Shown here one piece after another: positions 43,107 through 52,116 of a stretch of DNA of 57,507 nt. Position numbers and translations under genes: made by a program. The DNA lies in contig CABYPZ010000006.1 in NCBI GenBank assembly GCA_902521005.1, positions 1-57,507 on the forward strand, given 5' to 3'. The stretch's first letter is position 1. Each line of letters opens with the position of its first letter. A model generated the notes under the pieces. The model did not search any database. It saw only the letters and a program-made list of their open reading frames with translations, and was not told the DNA's origin. This stretch comes from an uncultured Pelagibacteraceae bacterium (GTDB lineage Bacteria; Pseudomonadota; Alphaproteobacteria; Pelagibacterales; Pelagibacteraceae).

Positions 43107-45875
43107 TTAATGTAGTTCACCCCAATTATTACCATGATTAATGTCAATTGAAAGAGGTATTGAAAATGTATGTAAATCACTGTCCTTAACACTTGACATC
43201 TCTTTTTTTATTAATTTTTCATATTCTAATACTTCATCTTTTTTTACTTCAAAAATTAATTCATCATGTATTTGTAATAAAATTTTACAATTCAGGTTTT
43301 TAATTGACTCAAATTTCTTATTAATTCTTATCATTGCAAGTCTCATTATTTCTGATGCTGATCCCTGAATAGGAGCATTAATTGCGGCTCTTTCTTGAAA
43401 ATTTCTAACATTAAAATTTTTATCGTTAATTCCTGTAACATGCGTTCGCCTTCCAAAAATATTGTTTACAAATCCACTTTTCCTACAAAATTTAATTGTA
43501 TTCTCCATATAATTTTTAATTTCTGGAAATTTTATAAAATATGAGTTTAGAAATTCTTCTGCTTCAACATTGGAAACGCCTATCTGTTTTGCAAGACCAT
43601 ATTGGGAGATTCCATAAATGATACCAAAATTAATTGCTTTTGCTTTTCTTCTCATATCAGAATTGACATCTTTAACTTTAACATTAAAAACTTGGCTTGC
43701 AGTTAAGGAATGAATATCCTCGTTATTTTTAAATGCTTTTTTTAATTCTTTTACATCAGCTAAATCAGCTAAGATTCTCATTTCAATTTGATTATAATCA
43801 GCAGAAATAAGCAACGATTGATTATCAGCTATAAAAGATTTTCTTATATCTTTTCCATCGTCTGACTTGATTGGTATATTTTGTAAATTTGGATCGCTAG
43901 AGGCTAATCTACCTGTAGATGTTGCGGCAAGTAAAAATGATGTATGAACCCTTTTAGAATTTTTATTTATATGTTCTTGTAATGAGTCTGAATAAGTATT
44001 TTTTAGTTTTGTTACCTGTCTCCAATCCAAAACTAATTTTGGTAATTCATGTCCTTTAAATGATAAATCTTCTAATACTTGTGCGCTAGTTGCAAAGCTG
44101 CCTTTTTTTGTTTTTTTTATATTCGCAATTTTCAATTCATTATACATTATTTCACCCAATTGTTTAGTTGAGCCGATATTGAACTCTTTTTTTGAAATTT
44201 TGAAAATTTCTTTTTCAAGTTTTTGTATCTTTCCTTCAAATTTTTTTGATAAAATCTTCAAAAAGTTATTATCAACTTTAATTCCACAAATTTCCATATG
44301 TGCTAAAATTTTTATCAGCGGTTTTTCAAAGATTTCATAAATATTTAGTAATTTTTCAGATTTCAGATTTTTTTTAAAGATTTGATATAGTCTAAAAGTT
44401 ATATCAGCATCTTCAGATGCATAATTTTTTGCCAAGTCTAAATCTACCTCACTAAAATTAATTTGTTTTTTCCCTGAACCAACTAAATCTTTATAAGATA
44501 TGGTTTTATGATCTAAATGAATTTGAGACAATGTATCCATGTTATGGCGATTTTTTCCTGCATCTAAAACATAAGACATCAACATAGTATCCTCCATTGA
44601 AGTCATATCTATTCCTCTATGAAATAATATTATGTAATCAAATTTAATGTTTTGACCAATTTTTTTAATACTCTTATCTTCTAGAATTGGTTTAATCTTT
44701 TTTATTATTGATTTTTCATTCATGTTTTTTTTAGATTTATGTGCTAGTGGTATATAACAAGCATGACCAACTTTAGTTGATAAGGAAATACCAACTAAAT
44801 CAGCCTGATGAGGATCCAAAGATGTTGTTTCGGTATCAATTGCAAATTCACCTTTTTCTTCTGCCTCTTTTAACCATTTATCTATATCTTCCTCATTTTC
44901 TATTAATTGATAATTTTTTGAATTAATTTTTTGATTTATACTTTTTTCAGTTTTTTGATCTTTCTCAAATCCTATTTCGCCATATGTTGATATTACTGAA
45001 CTTAATAATCTGTTAAATTCCATTTCTCTTAAAAAATCATAAAGTTTTTTTTTATCAACATTTTTTAATTTAAACTCAATTATCTCATTTTTAATTGGAA
45101 CATCTTTTTTTAAGGTTACTAATTTTTTACTTACTATAGCTTTATCTTTATTTTCAATTAAAGTTTGTCTTCTTTTGTTTTGCTTAATTTCACTAGCTTT
45201 TTTTAATAAATTCTCCAAAGTTTTATATTGATTTATTAATTCAGCTGCAGTCTTCACACCTATACCAGGTACACCTGGTACATTATCACTACTATCTCCT
45301 GCAAGCGCTTGGACATCTATTACTTTGCTTGGTTCAACTCCAAATTTGTCTAATATATCTTGATCAGAAATATATTTATTTTTCATTGGGTCATAAATTC
45401 TAATATTTTTTTTATAAAGCTGCATTAGGTCTTTGTCAGAAGATATAATCGTAACTTTTGCACCTACAGACAAAATTTGTTCAGAATAGGTTGCAATTAA
45501 ATCATCAGCTTCATAATTCAATAACTCTACTGAGGGTAGATTGAAAGCTTCTACAGATTTTCTTATATAATCAAATTGAGGTATCAAATCATCTGGTGCA
45601 TCAGATCTGTTTCCTTTGTAATCAGAATAAATTTCATTTCTAAAATTTTTTCTTGCTGAGTCAAAAATTACTACAAAGTGTGTTGGTTTTTCTTTATTAT
45701 CATCTGACTTTGAGTCCTCAAGTAATTTGAATAACATATTACAAAACCCATTTACAGCTCCAGTAGGTAGTCCATCACTTTTTCTAGTCAAAGGTGGAAG
45801 AGCATAATATGCTCTAAAAATATATCCTGATCCATCAATCAAATAGAAATGATCAGTTTTTTTTATTTTAGTCAT
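43107..45875 (-). CDS. polA: DNA polymerase I
   Basis: 922 residues with three domains in order: the 5'-3' exonuclease (FYLIDGSGYIFRAYYAL; the metal site includes EADDLIATYSE and SSDKDLMQLY), a 3'-5' exonuclease with intact DxE in FAIDTETTSLD, and the polymerase with STGRLASSDPNLQNIP, KAINFGIIYGISQYG and LLQIHDELIFE. The proofreading Asp/Glu pair is kept. It removes RNA primers and fills gaps in lagging-strand and repair synthesis. It is divergent from the ABC ATPase. Confidence 0.97.
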   Translation of the reverse strand: MTKIKKTDHFYLIDGSGYIFRAYYALPPLTRKSDGLPTGAVNGFCNMLFKLLEDSKSDDNKEKPTHFVVIFDSARKNFRNEIYSDYKGNRSDAPDDLIPQFDYIRKSVEAFNLPSVELLNYEADDLIATYSEQILSVGAKVTIISSDKDLMQLYKKNIRIYDPMKNKYISDQDILDKFGVEPSKVIDVQALAGDSSDNVPGVPGIGVKTAAELINQYKTLENLLKKASEIKQNKRRQTLIENKDKAIVSKKLVTLKKDVPIKNEIIEFKLKNVDKKKLYDFLREMEFNRLLSSVISTYGEIGFEKDQKTEKSINQKINSKNYQLIENEEDIDKWLKEAEEKGEFAIDTETTSLDPHQADLVGISLSTKVGHACYIPLAHKSKKNMNEKSIIKKIKPILEDKSIKKIGQNIKFDYIILFHRGIDMTSMEDTMLMSYVLDAGKNRHNMDTLSQIHLDHKTISYKDLVGSGKKQINFSEVDLDLAKNYASEDADITFRLYQIFKKNLKSEKLLNIYEIFEKPLIKILAHMEICGIKVDNNFLKILSKKFEGKIQKLEKEIFKISKKEFNIGSTKQLGEIMYNELKIANIKKTKKGSFATSAQVLEDLSFKGHELPKLVLDWRQVTKLKNTYSDSLQEHINKNSKRVHTSFLLAATSTGRLASSDPNLQNIPIKSDDGKDIRKSFIADNQSLLISADYNQIEMRILADLADVKELKKAFKNNEDIHSLTASQVFNVKVKDVNSDMRRKAKAINFGIIYGISQYGLAKQIGVSNVEAEEFLNSYFIKFPEIKNYMENTIKFCRKSGFVNNIFGRRTHVTGINDKNFNVRNFQERAAINAPIQGSASEIMRLAMIRINKKFESIKNLNCKILLQIHDELIFEVKKDEVLEYEKLIKKEMSSVKDSDLHTFSIPLSIDINHGNNWGELH

Positions 45876-45924
45876 AAATAATGTTACCTTAATTTATACT
45901 AATGTTATAAACGTATATTTAAAT

Positions 45925-46854
45925 ATGAACAAAAAAAATGTTTTGTATGTTAAAAACTTAAATAAAACTTATTCAAAAGATAGTTCTAAATCTACTCTTG
46001 CACTTGATGGATTAAACTTAGAAGTGAAAGAAGGAGAAATTTTTGGTCTTTTGGGACCAAATGGTGCTGGCAAAAGTACATTTATTAATATTTTAAGTGG
46101 CACAACTATGAAATCTTCAGGAGAAGTTAGTGTTTGGGGGTTTGATATTGATAAAAATCCAAGACAAGTAAGAGCTTCGATTGGTATAGTTCCTCAAGAA
46201 ATTAACGTTGACCCTTTTTTTACTCCAAGAAAATTATTAGAATTACAAGCTGGAATGTATGGAATAAGAAAAAAAGATCGGATTACAGATGTTATTCTTA
46301 AGCTTGTTTCATTGGAAGATCAGTCTAGAAGTTATACAAGAAGTTTATCTGGAGGAATGAAAAGAAGATTAATGGTAGCCAAAGCATTAGTTCATAAACC
46401 ACCTATAGTAATATTAGATGAACCAACTGCGGGTGTTGATGTCGAATTAAGAGGAAATCTTTGGGATAACGTTAAGTCTTTAAATAAACAAGGTGTTACA
46501 ATAATTTTAACAACACATTATTTAGAAGAAGCTGAAAAAATGTGTGATAGAATTGGTATTCTTAATAAAGGGAGGTTAGTTGCTTTAGATAGTACAAGTA
46601 ATCTTTTAGAAAAAATTCAAACAAAAAAAGTAAAATTCACGGTTAATAAAAAAGTTAATACCGAAGAAAATTTATTTAGTTCACTTAAAATATTATTAAA
46701 TAATGAGAATTATCTATCTGTTATATATGAAAAAAGTAAAGTTAATATGAAGGATTTAATTCAATCTATAGAAACGCAAGGTGTAAATATAATTGATATA
46801 TCCACAGATGATGGTGATTTAGAAGATGTATTTTTAACATTAACAAAAAACTAG
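45925..46854 (+). CDS. ABC-type transporter ATP-binding protein, ABC-2/YadG-like
   Basis: 309 residues. Walker A is GLLGPNGAGKSTFINIL, the signature is RSLSGGMKRRLMVAKAL, and Walker B is IVILDEPTAGVD; the family His is in TTHYLEEAEKM. A C-terminal domain follows (about 75 residues). The sequence pattern is of ABC-2 exporters such as YadG or CcmA-like rather than of ECF importers, so pairing with bioY is not supported by sequence. No membrane permease gene lies beside it. It is followed by bioY after 32 bases on the same strand. Confidence 0.88.
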   Translation: MNKKNVLYVKNLNKTYSKDSSKSTLALDGLNLEVKEGEIFGLLGPNGAGKSTFINILSGTTMKSSGEVSVWGFDIDKNPRQVRASIGIVPQEINVDPFFTPRKLLELQAGMYGIRKKDRITDVILKLVSLEDQSRSYTRSLSGGMKRRLMVAKALVHKPPIVILDEPTAGVDVELRGNLWDNVKSLNKQGVTIILTTHYLEEAEKMCDRIGILNKGRLVALDSTSNLLEKIQTKKVKFTVNKKVNTEENLFSSLKILLNNENYLSVIYEKSKVNMKDLIQSIETQGVNIIDISTDDGDLEDVFLTLTKN

Positions 46855-46886
46855 ATAAATCTAAATAATAGTAGTAAAGTCAAACT

Positions 46887-47438
46887 ATGGAAATCACTAA
46901 GGCAAATAATTTACAAAAAACTTTAAAATATTTTTTAGTAATTTTTCTAGGCACCATTCTACTAACGTTATCTGCTAAAATTAAAATTCCCTTTTATCCT
47001 GTACCAATGACCATGCAAACGTTTTTGGTAATTTTTTTTGGTATTGCATTTGGATATAAAATAGCTTTAGCAACTGTTGGGCTTTATTTATTAGAGGGTA
47101 TTTTAGGTTTTCCAGTTTTTTCAAATTCACCTGAAAGAGGAATTGGCTTAACATATTTCACTGGTCCAACTATGGGATATTTAATTGGATTTTTATTTGC
47201 TACTTTTTTAGCTGGTTTTTTTAATTATAATAAAAATATATTTTATAATTTTTGTAAAATAATATTGTCAGTATCTAGTATTTATATTTTAGGTGTGATT
47301 TGGCTTGGAATTTTAATTGGATGGGATAAACCTCTTCTTGAACTTGGTGTTTTACCATTTCTTTTAGCTGAATTATTTAAGATGTTAATACTAGCTTTAT
47401 TAGTGAAAAAAATTATTAAATTAAGAAAATTTATCTAG
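46887..47438 (+). CDS. bioY: Biotin transporter substrate-binding component BioY
   Basis: 183 residues with six hydrophobic helices. AKIKIPFYPVPMTMQTFLV and LGFPVFSNSPERGIGLTYFTGPTMGYLIGF are hallmark BioY segments that line the biotin pocket. Solitary BioY can take up biotin in some alphaproteobacteria; otherwise it works with BioM/BioN in an ECF complex, of which neither is seen here. This fits a streamlined cell that may rely on external biotin. Its 3' end overlaps the convergent regulator by 8 bases. Confidence 0.92.
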   Translation: MEITKANNLQKTLKYFLVIFLGTILLTLSAKIKIPFYPVPMTMQTFLVIFFGIAFGYKIALATVGLYLLEGILGFPVFSNSPERGIGLTYFTGPTMGYLIGFLFATFLAGFFNYNKNIFYNFCKIILSVSSIYILGVIWLGILIGWDKPLLELGVLPFLLAELFKMLILALLVKKIIKLRKFI

Positions 47439-47994
47439 GAGATCTTTTTGAAAGTATTCTTTGAAGAGTTCTTCTATGCATCTTAAGTCTTCTTGCAGTT
47501 TCCGATACATTTCTATTACATAATTCAAAAACTCTATGTATATGTTCCCACTTAACTCTATCTGCTGACATTGGGTTTTCAGGTGGTGCAGCTTTGCTAT
47601 TAGGATCGGCTAAAAGAGCTCTTTCTACATCATCTGCATCTGCAGGTTTTGCTAAATAATCTATCGCACCTTGCTTAATTGCTGCAACTGCAGTTGGAAT
47701 ATTTCCATAACCTGTTAGCATAACAACTCTACTTTTTGAATTAGAGCTCTGTATTTCTTTTACAACCTCTAATCCATTTCCATCACCTAATCTAAGGTCA
47801 ACTACTGCAAAAGCAGGTTTTTTTTGTTTAACAGATTCTAAACCTTTTTTTACACCTTCGGCTTGAGATACTTGAAAACCTTTTTTTTCCATAGCTCTAG
47901 CTAATCTCTCTCTAAAAGGATTGTCGTCATCAACTATGAGTAGTGATTTATCCTCAAATTGACTTATATTTTTAATGTTTTCAGAGGGTGTCAT
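47431..47994 (-). CDS. regA: RegA/PrrA/ActR-type response regulator
   Basis: 187 residues. The receiver has Asp66 in FAVVDLRLGDGNGLEVVKEI, followed by RVVMLTGYGNIPTAVAAIKQ. The C-terminal Fis-like helix-turn-helix is VSETARRLKMHRRTLQRIL, characteristic of the RegA/PrrA/ActR group, which controls redox-responsive genes. The kinase partner RegB/PrrB is not adjacent. The gene is divergent from the decarboxylase operon (145-base gap), and its 3' end overlaps bioY by 8 bases. Confidence 0.9.
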   Translation of the reverse strand: MTPSENIKNISQFEDKSLLIVDDDNPFRERLARAMEKKGFQVSQAEGVKKGLESVKQKKPAFAVVDLRLGDGNGLEVVKEIQSSNSKSRVVMLTGYGNIPTAVAAIKQGAIDYLAKPADADDVERALLADPNSKAAPPENPMSADRVKWEHIHRVFELCNRNVSETARRLKMHRRTLQRILSKRSPR

Positions 47995-48064
47995 AGGAAC
48001 TCATATGGTGTTTAAAAATTTAATTTCAATAGTATTATTTTCTTTACTTTAATGAATATATCCC

Positions 48065-48113
48065 ATAAATGCTGAATTTATAAAGGTGCATAGGAGATAT
48101 GCACTTTTTTTTT
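48065..48113 (+). promoter_or_regulatory. Tandem hairpins with terminator form, leader of the decarboxylase operon
   Basis: A first hairpin ATAAAT (48065-48070), GCTGA loop, ATTTAT (48076-48081) is directly followed by GTGCATA (48086-48092), GGAGA loop, TATGCAC (48098-48104), then nine T residues (48105-48113). The second is an intrinsic-terminator shape. It lies 26 bases before the decarboxylase ATG, downstream of any promoter of that gene that fits between the divergent genes, so it may work as a transcription attenuator. Alternatively it ends transcripts from bioY. A TATTAT box at 48033-48038 is a possible -10 for the operon. Confidence 0.55.
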
Positions 48114-48139
48114 GTTAAATTTTTTTTGAGGGGCTAAAT

Positions 48140-49318
48140 ATGGAAAAATTTAAAACAGTTGAAAAATTAGTAAATCAACTGCGACCGGATGAACCAATTT
48201 ATTGTATAAGAAAAAGTTCTATACAGGTTGCATCAAAATATTTTCAAAACAATTTTCCTGGGAAAGTTTTATATGCTGTTAAAACTAATCCTCATCCACT
48301 AGTAATTAAGACAATAATTGACGGTGGGATTAAGAACTTTGATGTTGCATCTATAAACGAAATTAAAGCAATTAGAAATATAGATAAAAATGTTAAATGT
48401 TCATTCATGCATACAGTTAAAAGTAGGGAAAGTATTAAAGAAGCATATTTTAATTATGGGATAAAAACCTTTTCTTTAGACTCTAAAGATGAATTAATCA
48501 AAATAATAGAAAGCACTGGTCAAGCTAAAGATTTAGAATTATTTGTCCGTGTTGCGGTATCTAACGAACATGCGGAGATTGATTTATCAAAAAAGTTTGG
48601 TGCACTTACTTCAGAAGCTACTGGTTTACTAAGACTAACAAAACAATATGCTAAAAAAATTGGATTGAGTTTTCATGTAGGATCACAATGTATGCATCCA
48701 ATTTCTTACAGTAAAGGGATTAAAGAAATAGGAAACATTATTAAACGTACAAAAATTATTCCTGACTATATAAATGTTGGGGGAGGTTTTCCAACAATAT
48801 ACCCAGATTTAATACCTCAATCCATAGAAAGTTATTTCAATGAAATCCAAGATGCTTTAAAAAATTTAAAATTAGAAAATCTTCCAGAAATTATTTGTGA
48901 ACCAGGTAGAGCCATTGTTGCTGAAAGTGGTTCTACAATAGTAAGGGTAAATTTAAGAAAAAAACAAAAACTTTATATTAATGATGGAACATATGGAACT
49001 TTGTTTGATGCTGGAGTTCCAAATATAGTTTATCCTAGTAAATTAATAACTAATGGTCGGATAATATCAAAAAAATTAACTTCATTTGATTTTTATGGAC
49101 CAACATGTGATAGCATGGATTATATGAAGGGTCCTTTTATTTTACCCAATAATATTAAAGAAAATGATTACATAGAGCTTGGCCAACTTGGAGCATATGG
49201 ATTAACATTTAGAACTGATTTTAATGGTCTGTATTCAAATAATATATTTGAATTAGAAGATAGACCCATTATGACTATGTATGACAAAGAATTTGATAAA
49301 CAATTTCTTGTTGCATAA
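48140..49318 (+). CDS. Group IV PLP decarboxylase: ornithine/lysine decarboxylase
   Basis: 392 residues. The PLP Lys48 lies in VLYAVKTNPHPLV, and LSFHVGSQCMHPISY and ICEPGRAIVAESG, plus the catalytic Cys in FYGPTCDSMDYM, place it in the fold type III alanine-racemase-like decarboxylases. Alphaproteobacterial members convert ornithine to putrescine and often also lysine to cadaverine. GAGGGG lies 7 bases before the ATG. The next gene starts one base inside its stop (TAATG). Its leader contains a terminator-like hairpin, which suggests regulated transcription. Confidence 0.92.
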   Translation: MEKFKTVEKLVNQLRPDEPIYCIRKSSIQVASKYFQNNFPGKVLYAVKTNPHPLVIKTIIDGGIKNFDVASINEIKAIRNIDKNVKCSFMHTVKSRESIKEAYFNYGIKTFSLDSKDELIKIIESTGQAKDLELFVRVAVSNEHAEIDLSKKFGALTSEATGLLRLTKQYAKKIGLSFHVGSQCMHPISYSKGIKEIGNIIKRTKIIPDYINVGGGFPTIYPDLIPQSIESYFNEIQDALKNLKLENLPEIICEPGRAIVAESGSTIVRVNLRKKQKLYINDGTYGTLFDAGVPNIVYPSKLITNGRIISKKLTSFDFYGPTCDSMDYMKGPFILPNNIKENDYIELGQLGAYGLTFRTDFNGLYSNNIFELEDRPIMTMYDKEFDKQFLVA

Positions 49319-50361
49319 TGTCAGATAAAAAAAATCTAGGTCACAATAGTAAAAAAGATTTTTTAAAATCTCCTGTAGAACATATTGATATAACTTCATT
49401 CGACTCTAGAAAAATAATTCAATCTATGAAAAAAATGTCTTTCGTTTCAAGGGAGACGGCAAATGCTGCTGATATATTCAATCAAATGATAAAAGACAAA
49501 GAATGTTCAATATTTTTAACTCTAGCTGGATCTACTTCAGCTGCAGGATGTATGCATATCTATAGAGATATGATTAAATACAATATGGTAGATGCAATAG
49601 TTGCTACAGGGGCGTCTATAATTGATATGGATTTCTTTGAAGCACTAGGCTTTAAACATTACCAAGGTTCTCAATTTCAAGATGATACTGTATTAAGAAA
49701 AAATTATATAGATAGAATTTATGACACTTATATTGATGAAAATGAGCTTCAGATGTGTGATAAAATAATTTGTGAAATTGCCGATAAACTTGATCCAAAG
49801 AGTTACACTTCTAGAGAATTTATTTTTGAAATAGGAAAATATCTAAAAAAAAATGCAAAAAAAAAGGAATCTTTAATTGAAATGGCTTATGACTATAATG
49901 TTCCAATATTTTGTCCAGCATTTACAGACTCAAGCGCCGGATTTGGGTTGGTAATGCATCAAGAAAACAACCCTAACAAACATATAACAATTGACTCGAT
50001 TAGAGAATTTAGAGAACTAACAGAAATTAAAATTAAATCTAAAGGGTCTGGTTTATTTATGATAGGTGGAGGGGTTCCAAAAAACTTTATTCAAGATACA
50101 GTAATTTGTGCTGAACTATTAGGTAAAAATGTAGATATGCATAAGTATGCTGTTCAAATTACAGTTGCAGATTCAAGAGATGGTGCTTGCAGTAGTTCCA
50201 CATTAAAAGAAGCAAGTTCTTGGGGTAAAGTTGATATTACCAAGGAACAAATGGTATTTGCTGAAGCAACAAGTGTGCTTCCATTAATTGCGAGTGATGC
50301 TTATCATAAAGGTGATTGGAAAAAAAGAGATAGAAGAAATTTTACAAAAATTTTTAGGTAA
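49318..50361 (+). CDS. Deoxyhypusine-synthase-like protein
   Basis: 347 residues of the deoxyhypusine synthase fold. SIFLTLAGSTSAAGCMHIYRD and AIVATGASIIDMDFFEALG form the NAD-site core, and EASSWGKVDI holds the Lys expected to form the enzyme-substrate imine. Bacteria lack eIF5A, so bacterial homologues are thought to make polyamines such as homospermidine from putrescine, or related transfers. It is placed between a decarboxylase and a ureohydrolase gene, which supports a polyamine role. It starts in the decarboxylase stop (TAATG) and ends 4 bases before the ureohydrolase TTG. Confidence 0.88.
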   Translation: MSDKKNLGHNSKKDFLKSPVEHIDITSFDSRKIIQSMKKMSFVSRETANAADIFNQMIKDKECSIFLTLAGSTSAAGCMHIYRDMIKYNMVDAIVATGASIIDMDFFEALGFKHYQGSQFQDDTVLRKNYIDRIYDTYIDENELQMCDKIICEIADKLDPKSYTSREFIFEIGKYLKKNAKKKESLIEMAYDYNVPIFCPAFTDSSAGFGLVMHQENNPNKHITIDSIREFRELTEIKIKSKGSGLFMIGGGVPKNFIQDTVICAELLGKNVDMHKYAVQITVADSRDGACSSSTLKEASSWGKVDITKEQMVFAEATSVLPLIASDAYHKGDWKKRDRRNFTKIFR

Positions 50362-50365
50362 TAAT

Positions 50366-51247
50366 TTGAAATATTTGTCCAATAAAAGTGGTTTTCTAGG
50401 GGTCGATAACAAATTTAAATTTAAAGAAAAAGTAGTTATTGTTCCATTTGGTTTAGAAAAAACTGTGAGTTACGGAGGAGGCACAAAAAATGGTCCAAGA
50501 GAAATAATAAAAGCATCACACCAAGTAGAATTGTATGACGAAGAGCTTAGATGTGAGCCATATAAAAAAATTGGTATAAAAACTCATAAATTTTTTAAAA
50601 TTAATAAGAATATAAAAAAAGCACTAGGGACAATTTCAAAGATAAATAGCGAAATATTAAAAAAAGGAATATTTCCTCTTACATTAGGTGGTGAACATTC
50701 AATTACTCCTGGATGTATTGATCCTTTTGCAAAAAAATATAAAAAATTATGTTTGTTACATTTCGATGCTCATGCGGATCTACGAGAGAGTTATAATGGA
50801 GAAAAATTTTCTCACGCTTCAGCAATTAAAAGATGTTTAGATAATAAAAATGTATCAGTAATTTCTTTTGGTATCAGAAATATTTCACAAAGTGAGATTC
50901 CAATATTAAAAAAAAATTCAAATAGAATTAGTATATTTTGGGCTAAAGATAAAAAAAAATGGAACTTAAATAAATTTAAAAAATTAATAAAAGGTAAAAC
51001 TGTTTACTTAACTTTTGATGTTGATGGTTTTGACTCAAGTATAATGCCTGCTACAGGAACTCCTGAACCGGGGGGTCTTTTGTGGGATGAAACATTAGAA
51101 ATAATTAAAATTGCATTTAAAAATTCAAATATTGTAGGAGCTGATATTAATGAATTAGCACCAATAAAAGGATTTAATTCATATAATTTTCTTGTGGCTA
51201 AACTTGCCTATAAAATTTTATCTTACAAATTTTGTTTAAAAAACTAA
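50366..51247 (+). CDS. Ureohydrolase (agmatinase-like)
   Basis: About 293 residues. GGEHSITPG, HFDAHADLRE and TFDVDGFDSSIMPATGTPEP supply all the Mn ligands of the arginase/agmatinase family. Agmatinase makes putrescine and urea from agmatine; other family members act on related guanidines. The frame runs back to an ATG at 50288 within the upstream gene, but homologues start near YLSNKSGFLG. The TTG at 50366, preceded by AGG at 50356-50358 and 4 bases after the upstream stop, is the better start. A downstream ATG is absent. Confidence 0.88.
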   Translation: MKYLSNKSGFLGVDNKFKFKEKVVIVPFGLEKTVSYGGGTKNGPREIIKASHQVELYDEELRCEPYKKIGIKTHKFFKINKNIKKALGTISKINSEILKKGIFPLTLGGEHSITPGCIDPFAKKYKKLCLLHFDAHADLRESYNGEKFSHASAIKRCLDNKNVSVISFGIRNISQSEIPILKKNSNRISIFWAKDKKKWNLNKFKKLIKGKTVYLTFDVDGFDSSIMPATGTPEPGGLLWDETLEIIKIAFKNSNIVGADINELAPIKGFNSYNFLVAKLAYKILSYKFCLKN

Positions 51248-51792
51248 ACTGTTTTAAAAGTTCCTATCAATAATTTAAATGGAATTAACATAACTAAAGC
51301 AACTAATATTTTTACAGTCAAATCCCCAAGAGCTAAAGTAAACCATGGGATGCCTGTCGCATAAAAAGATATAGAAAAAAATAAAAAAGTATCAATTGTA
51401 GATCCTACCAAGGAAGATGTAAGTGGTGCTATAAACCATTTCTTTCTTCTCAATTGATCAAATATCTGCACATCTAATAGTTGAGCAACAATAAATGCAA
51501 TACCAGATCCAAATGCAATCCTTATGGAAATTAAGTCAGAAAAATTTGTTGAAAAAAATAATGTAAAAGAAATTCCTATTATAAAACCTATATATACAAT
51601 TTTTCTAGCAACTAATTTTCCATACGATCTATTCGCTAGATCAGTTATTAAAAAGGCAACTGGATAACTAAATGCTCCATAAGTTAAAAGGTCTTCAAGA
51701 CCGTAATATTTTACGGGGAATTGTACTAGAAAATTTGATGCTAGTACTACAAATCCCATCAAAAATGACAGGGTAAAAAAATATTTATTCAC
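51244..51792 (-). CDS. yhhQ: Queuosine precursor transporter (QPTR/YhhQ family)
   Basis: 182 residues with six helices. GAFSYPVAFLITDLANRSYG and VAQLLDVQIFDQLRRK are the family signature for YhhQ, which imports queuine precursors for tRNA queuosine. The start codon is GTG at 51790-51792, one base inside the rpmB stop (TAGTG). A downstream ATG at residue 12 is possible. It is the last gene of the lysS-pyrD-rpmB run. Confidence 0.85.
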   Translation of the reverse strand: MNKYFFTLSFLMGFVVLASNFLVQFPVKYYGLEDLLTYGAFSYPVAFLITDLANRSYGKLVARKIVYIGFIIGISFTLFFSTNFSDLISIRIAFGSGIAFIVAQLLDVQIFDQLRRKKWFIAPLTSSLVGSTIDTFLFFSISFYATGIPWFTLALGDLTVKILVALVMLIPFKLLIGTFKTV

Positions 51793-52073
51793 TAAGCTGA
51801 TTTACTTAATAGATTTTTTTTTAACTTTTTTAATCGCACTGACAAATATTTACTTTTTGTACTTTTAATAAATTGGTCAAAACTTCCTTTTTTATCAACT
51901 GACCTTAGACCTGCATTAGATACAGTAAGTCTCATGCTTTTATTTAATATCTCACTTTTAAATTTTACTTTTTTTAAATTTGGTAAAAATCTTCTTTTAG
52001 TCTTGTTGTTAGCATGACTAACGTTATGACCTTTTAGAGGTATTTTTCCAGTAAGTTCACATTTTTTAGACAT
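51792..52073 (-). CDS. rpmB: 50S ribosomal protein L28
   Basis: 93 residues starting [20 protein letters not shown], the L28 signature, then [20 protein letters not shown]. The frame continues upstream to 52127, but the extra 18 residues are unlike L28 and overlap the pyrD end, so the ATG at 52073 is right. It binds near the 50S exit side late in assembly. The length is a little more than in E. coli (78) with a C-terminal extension, as in other alphaproteobacteria. The next gene starts one base inside its stop. Confidence 0.96.
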   Translation of the reverse strand: MSKKCELTGKIPLKGHNVSHANNKTKRRFLPNLKKVKFKSEILNKSMRLTVSNAGLRSVDKKGSFDQFIKSTKSKYLSVRLKKLKKNLLSKSA

Positions 52074-52116
52074 AAAAATTAAGATTGTATAAGTGCAATA
52101 AAGTTTCCAGTCAAGA

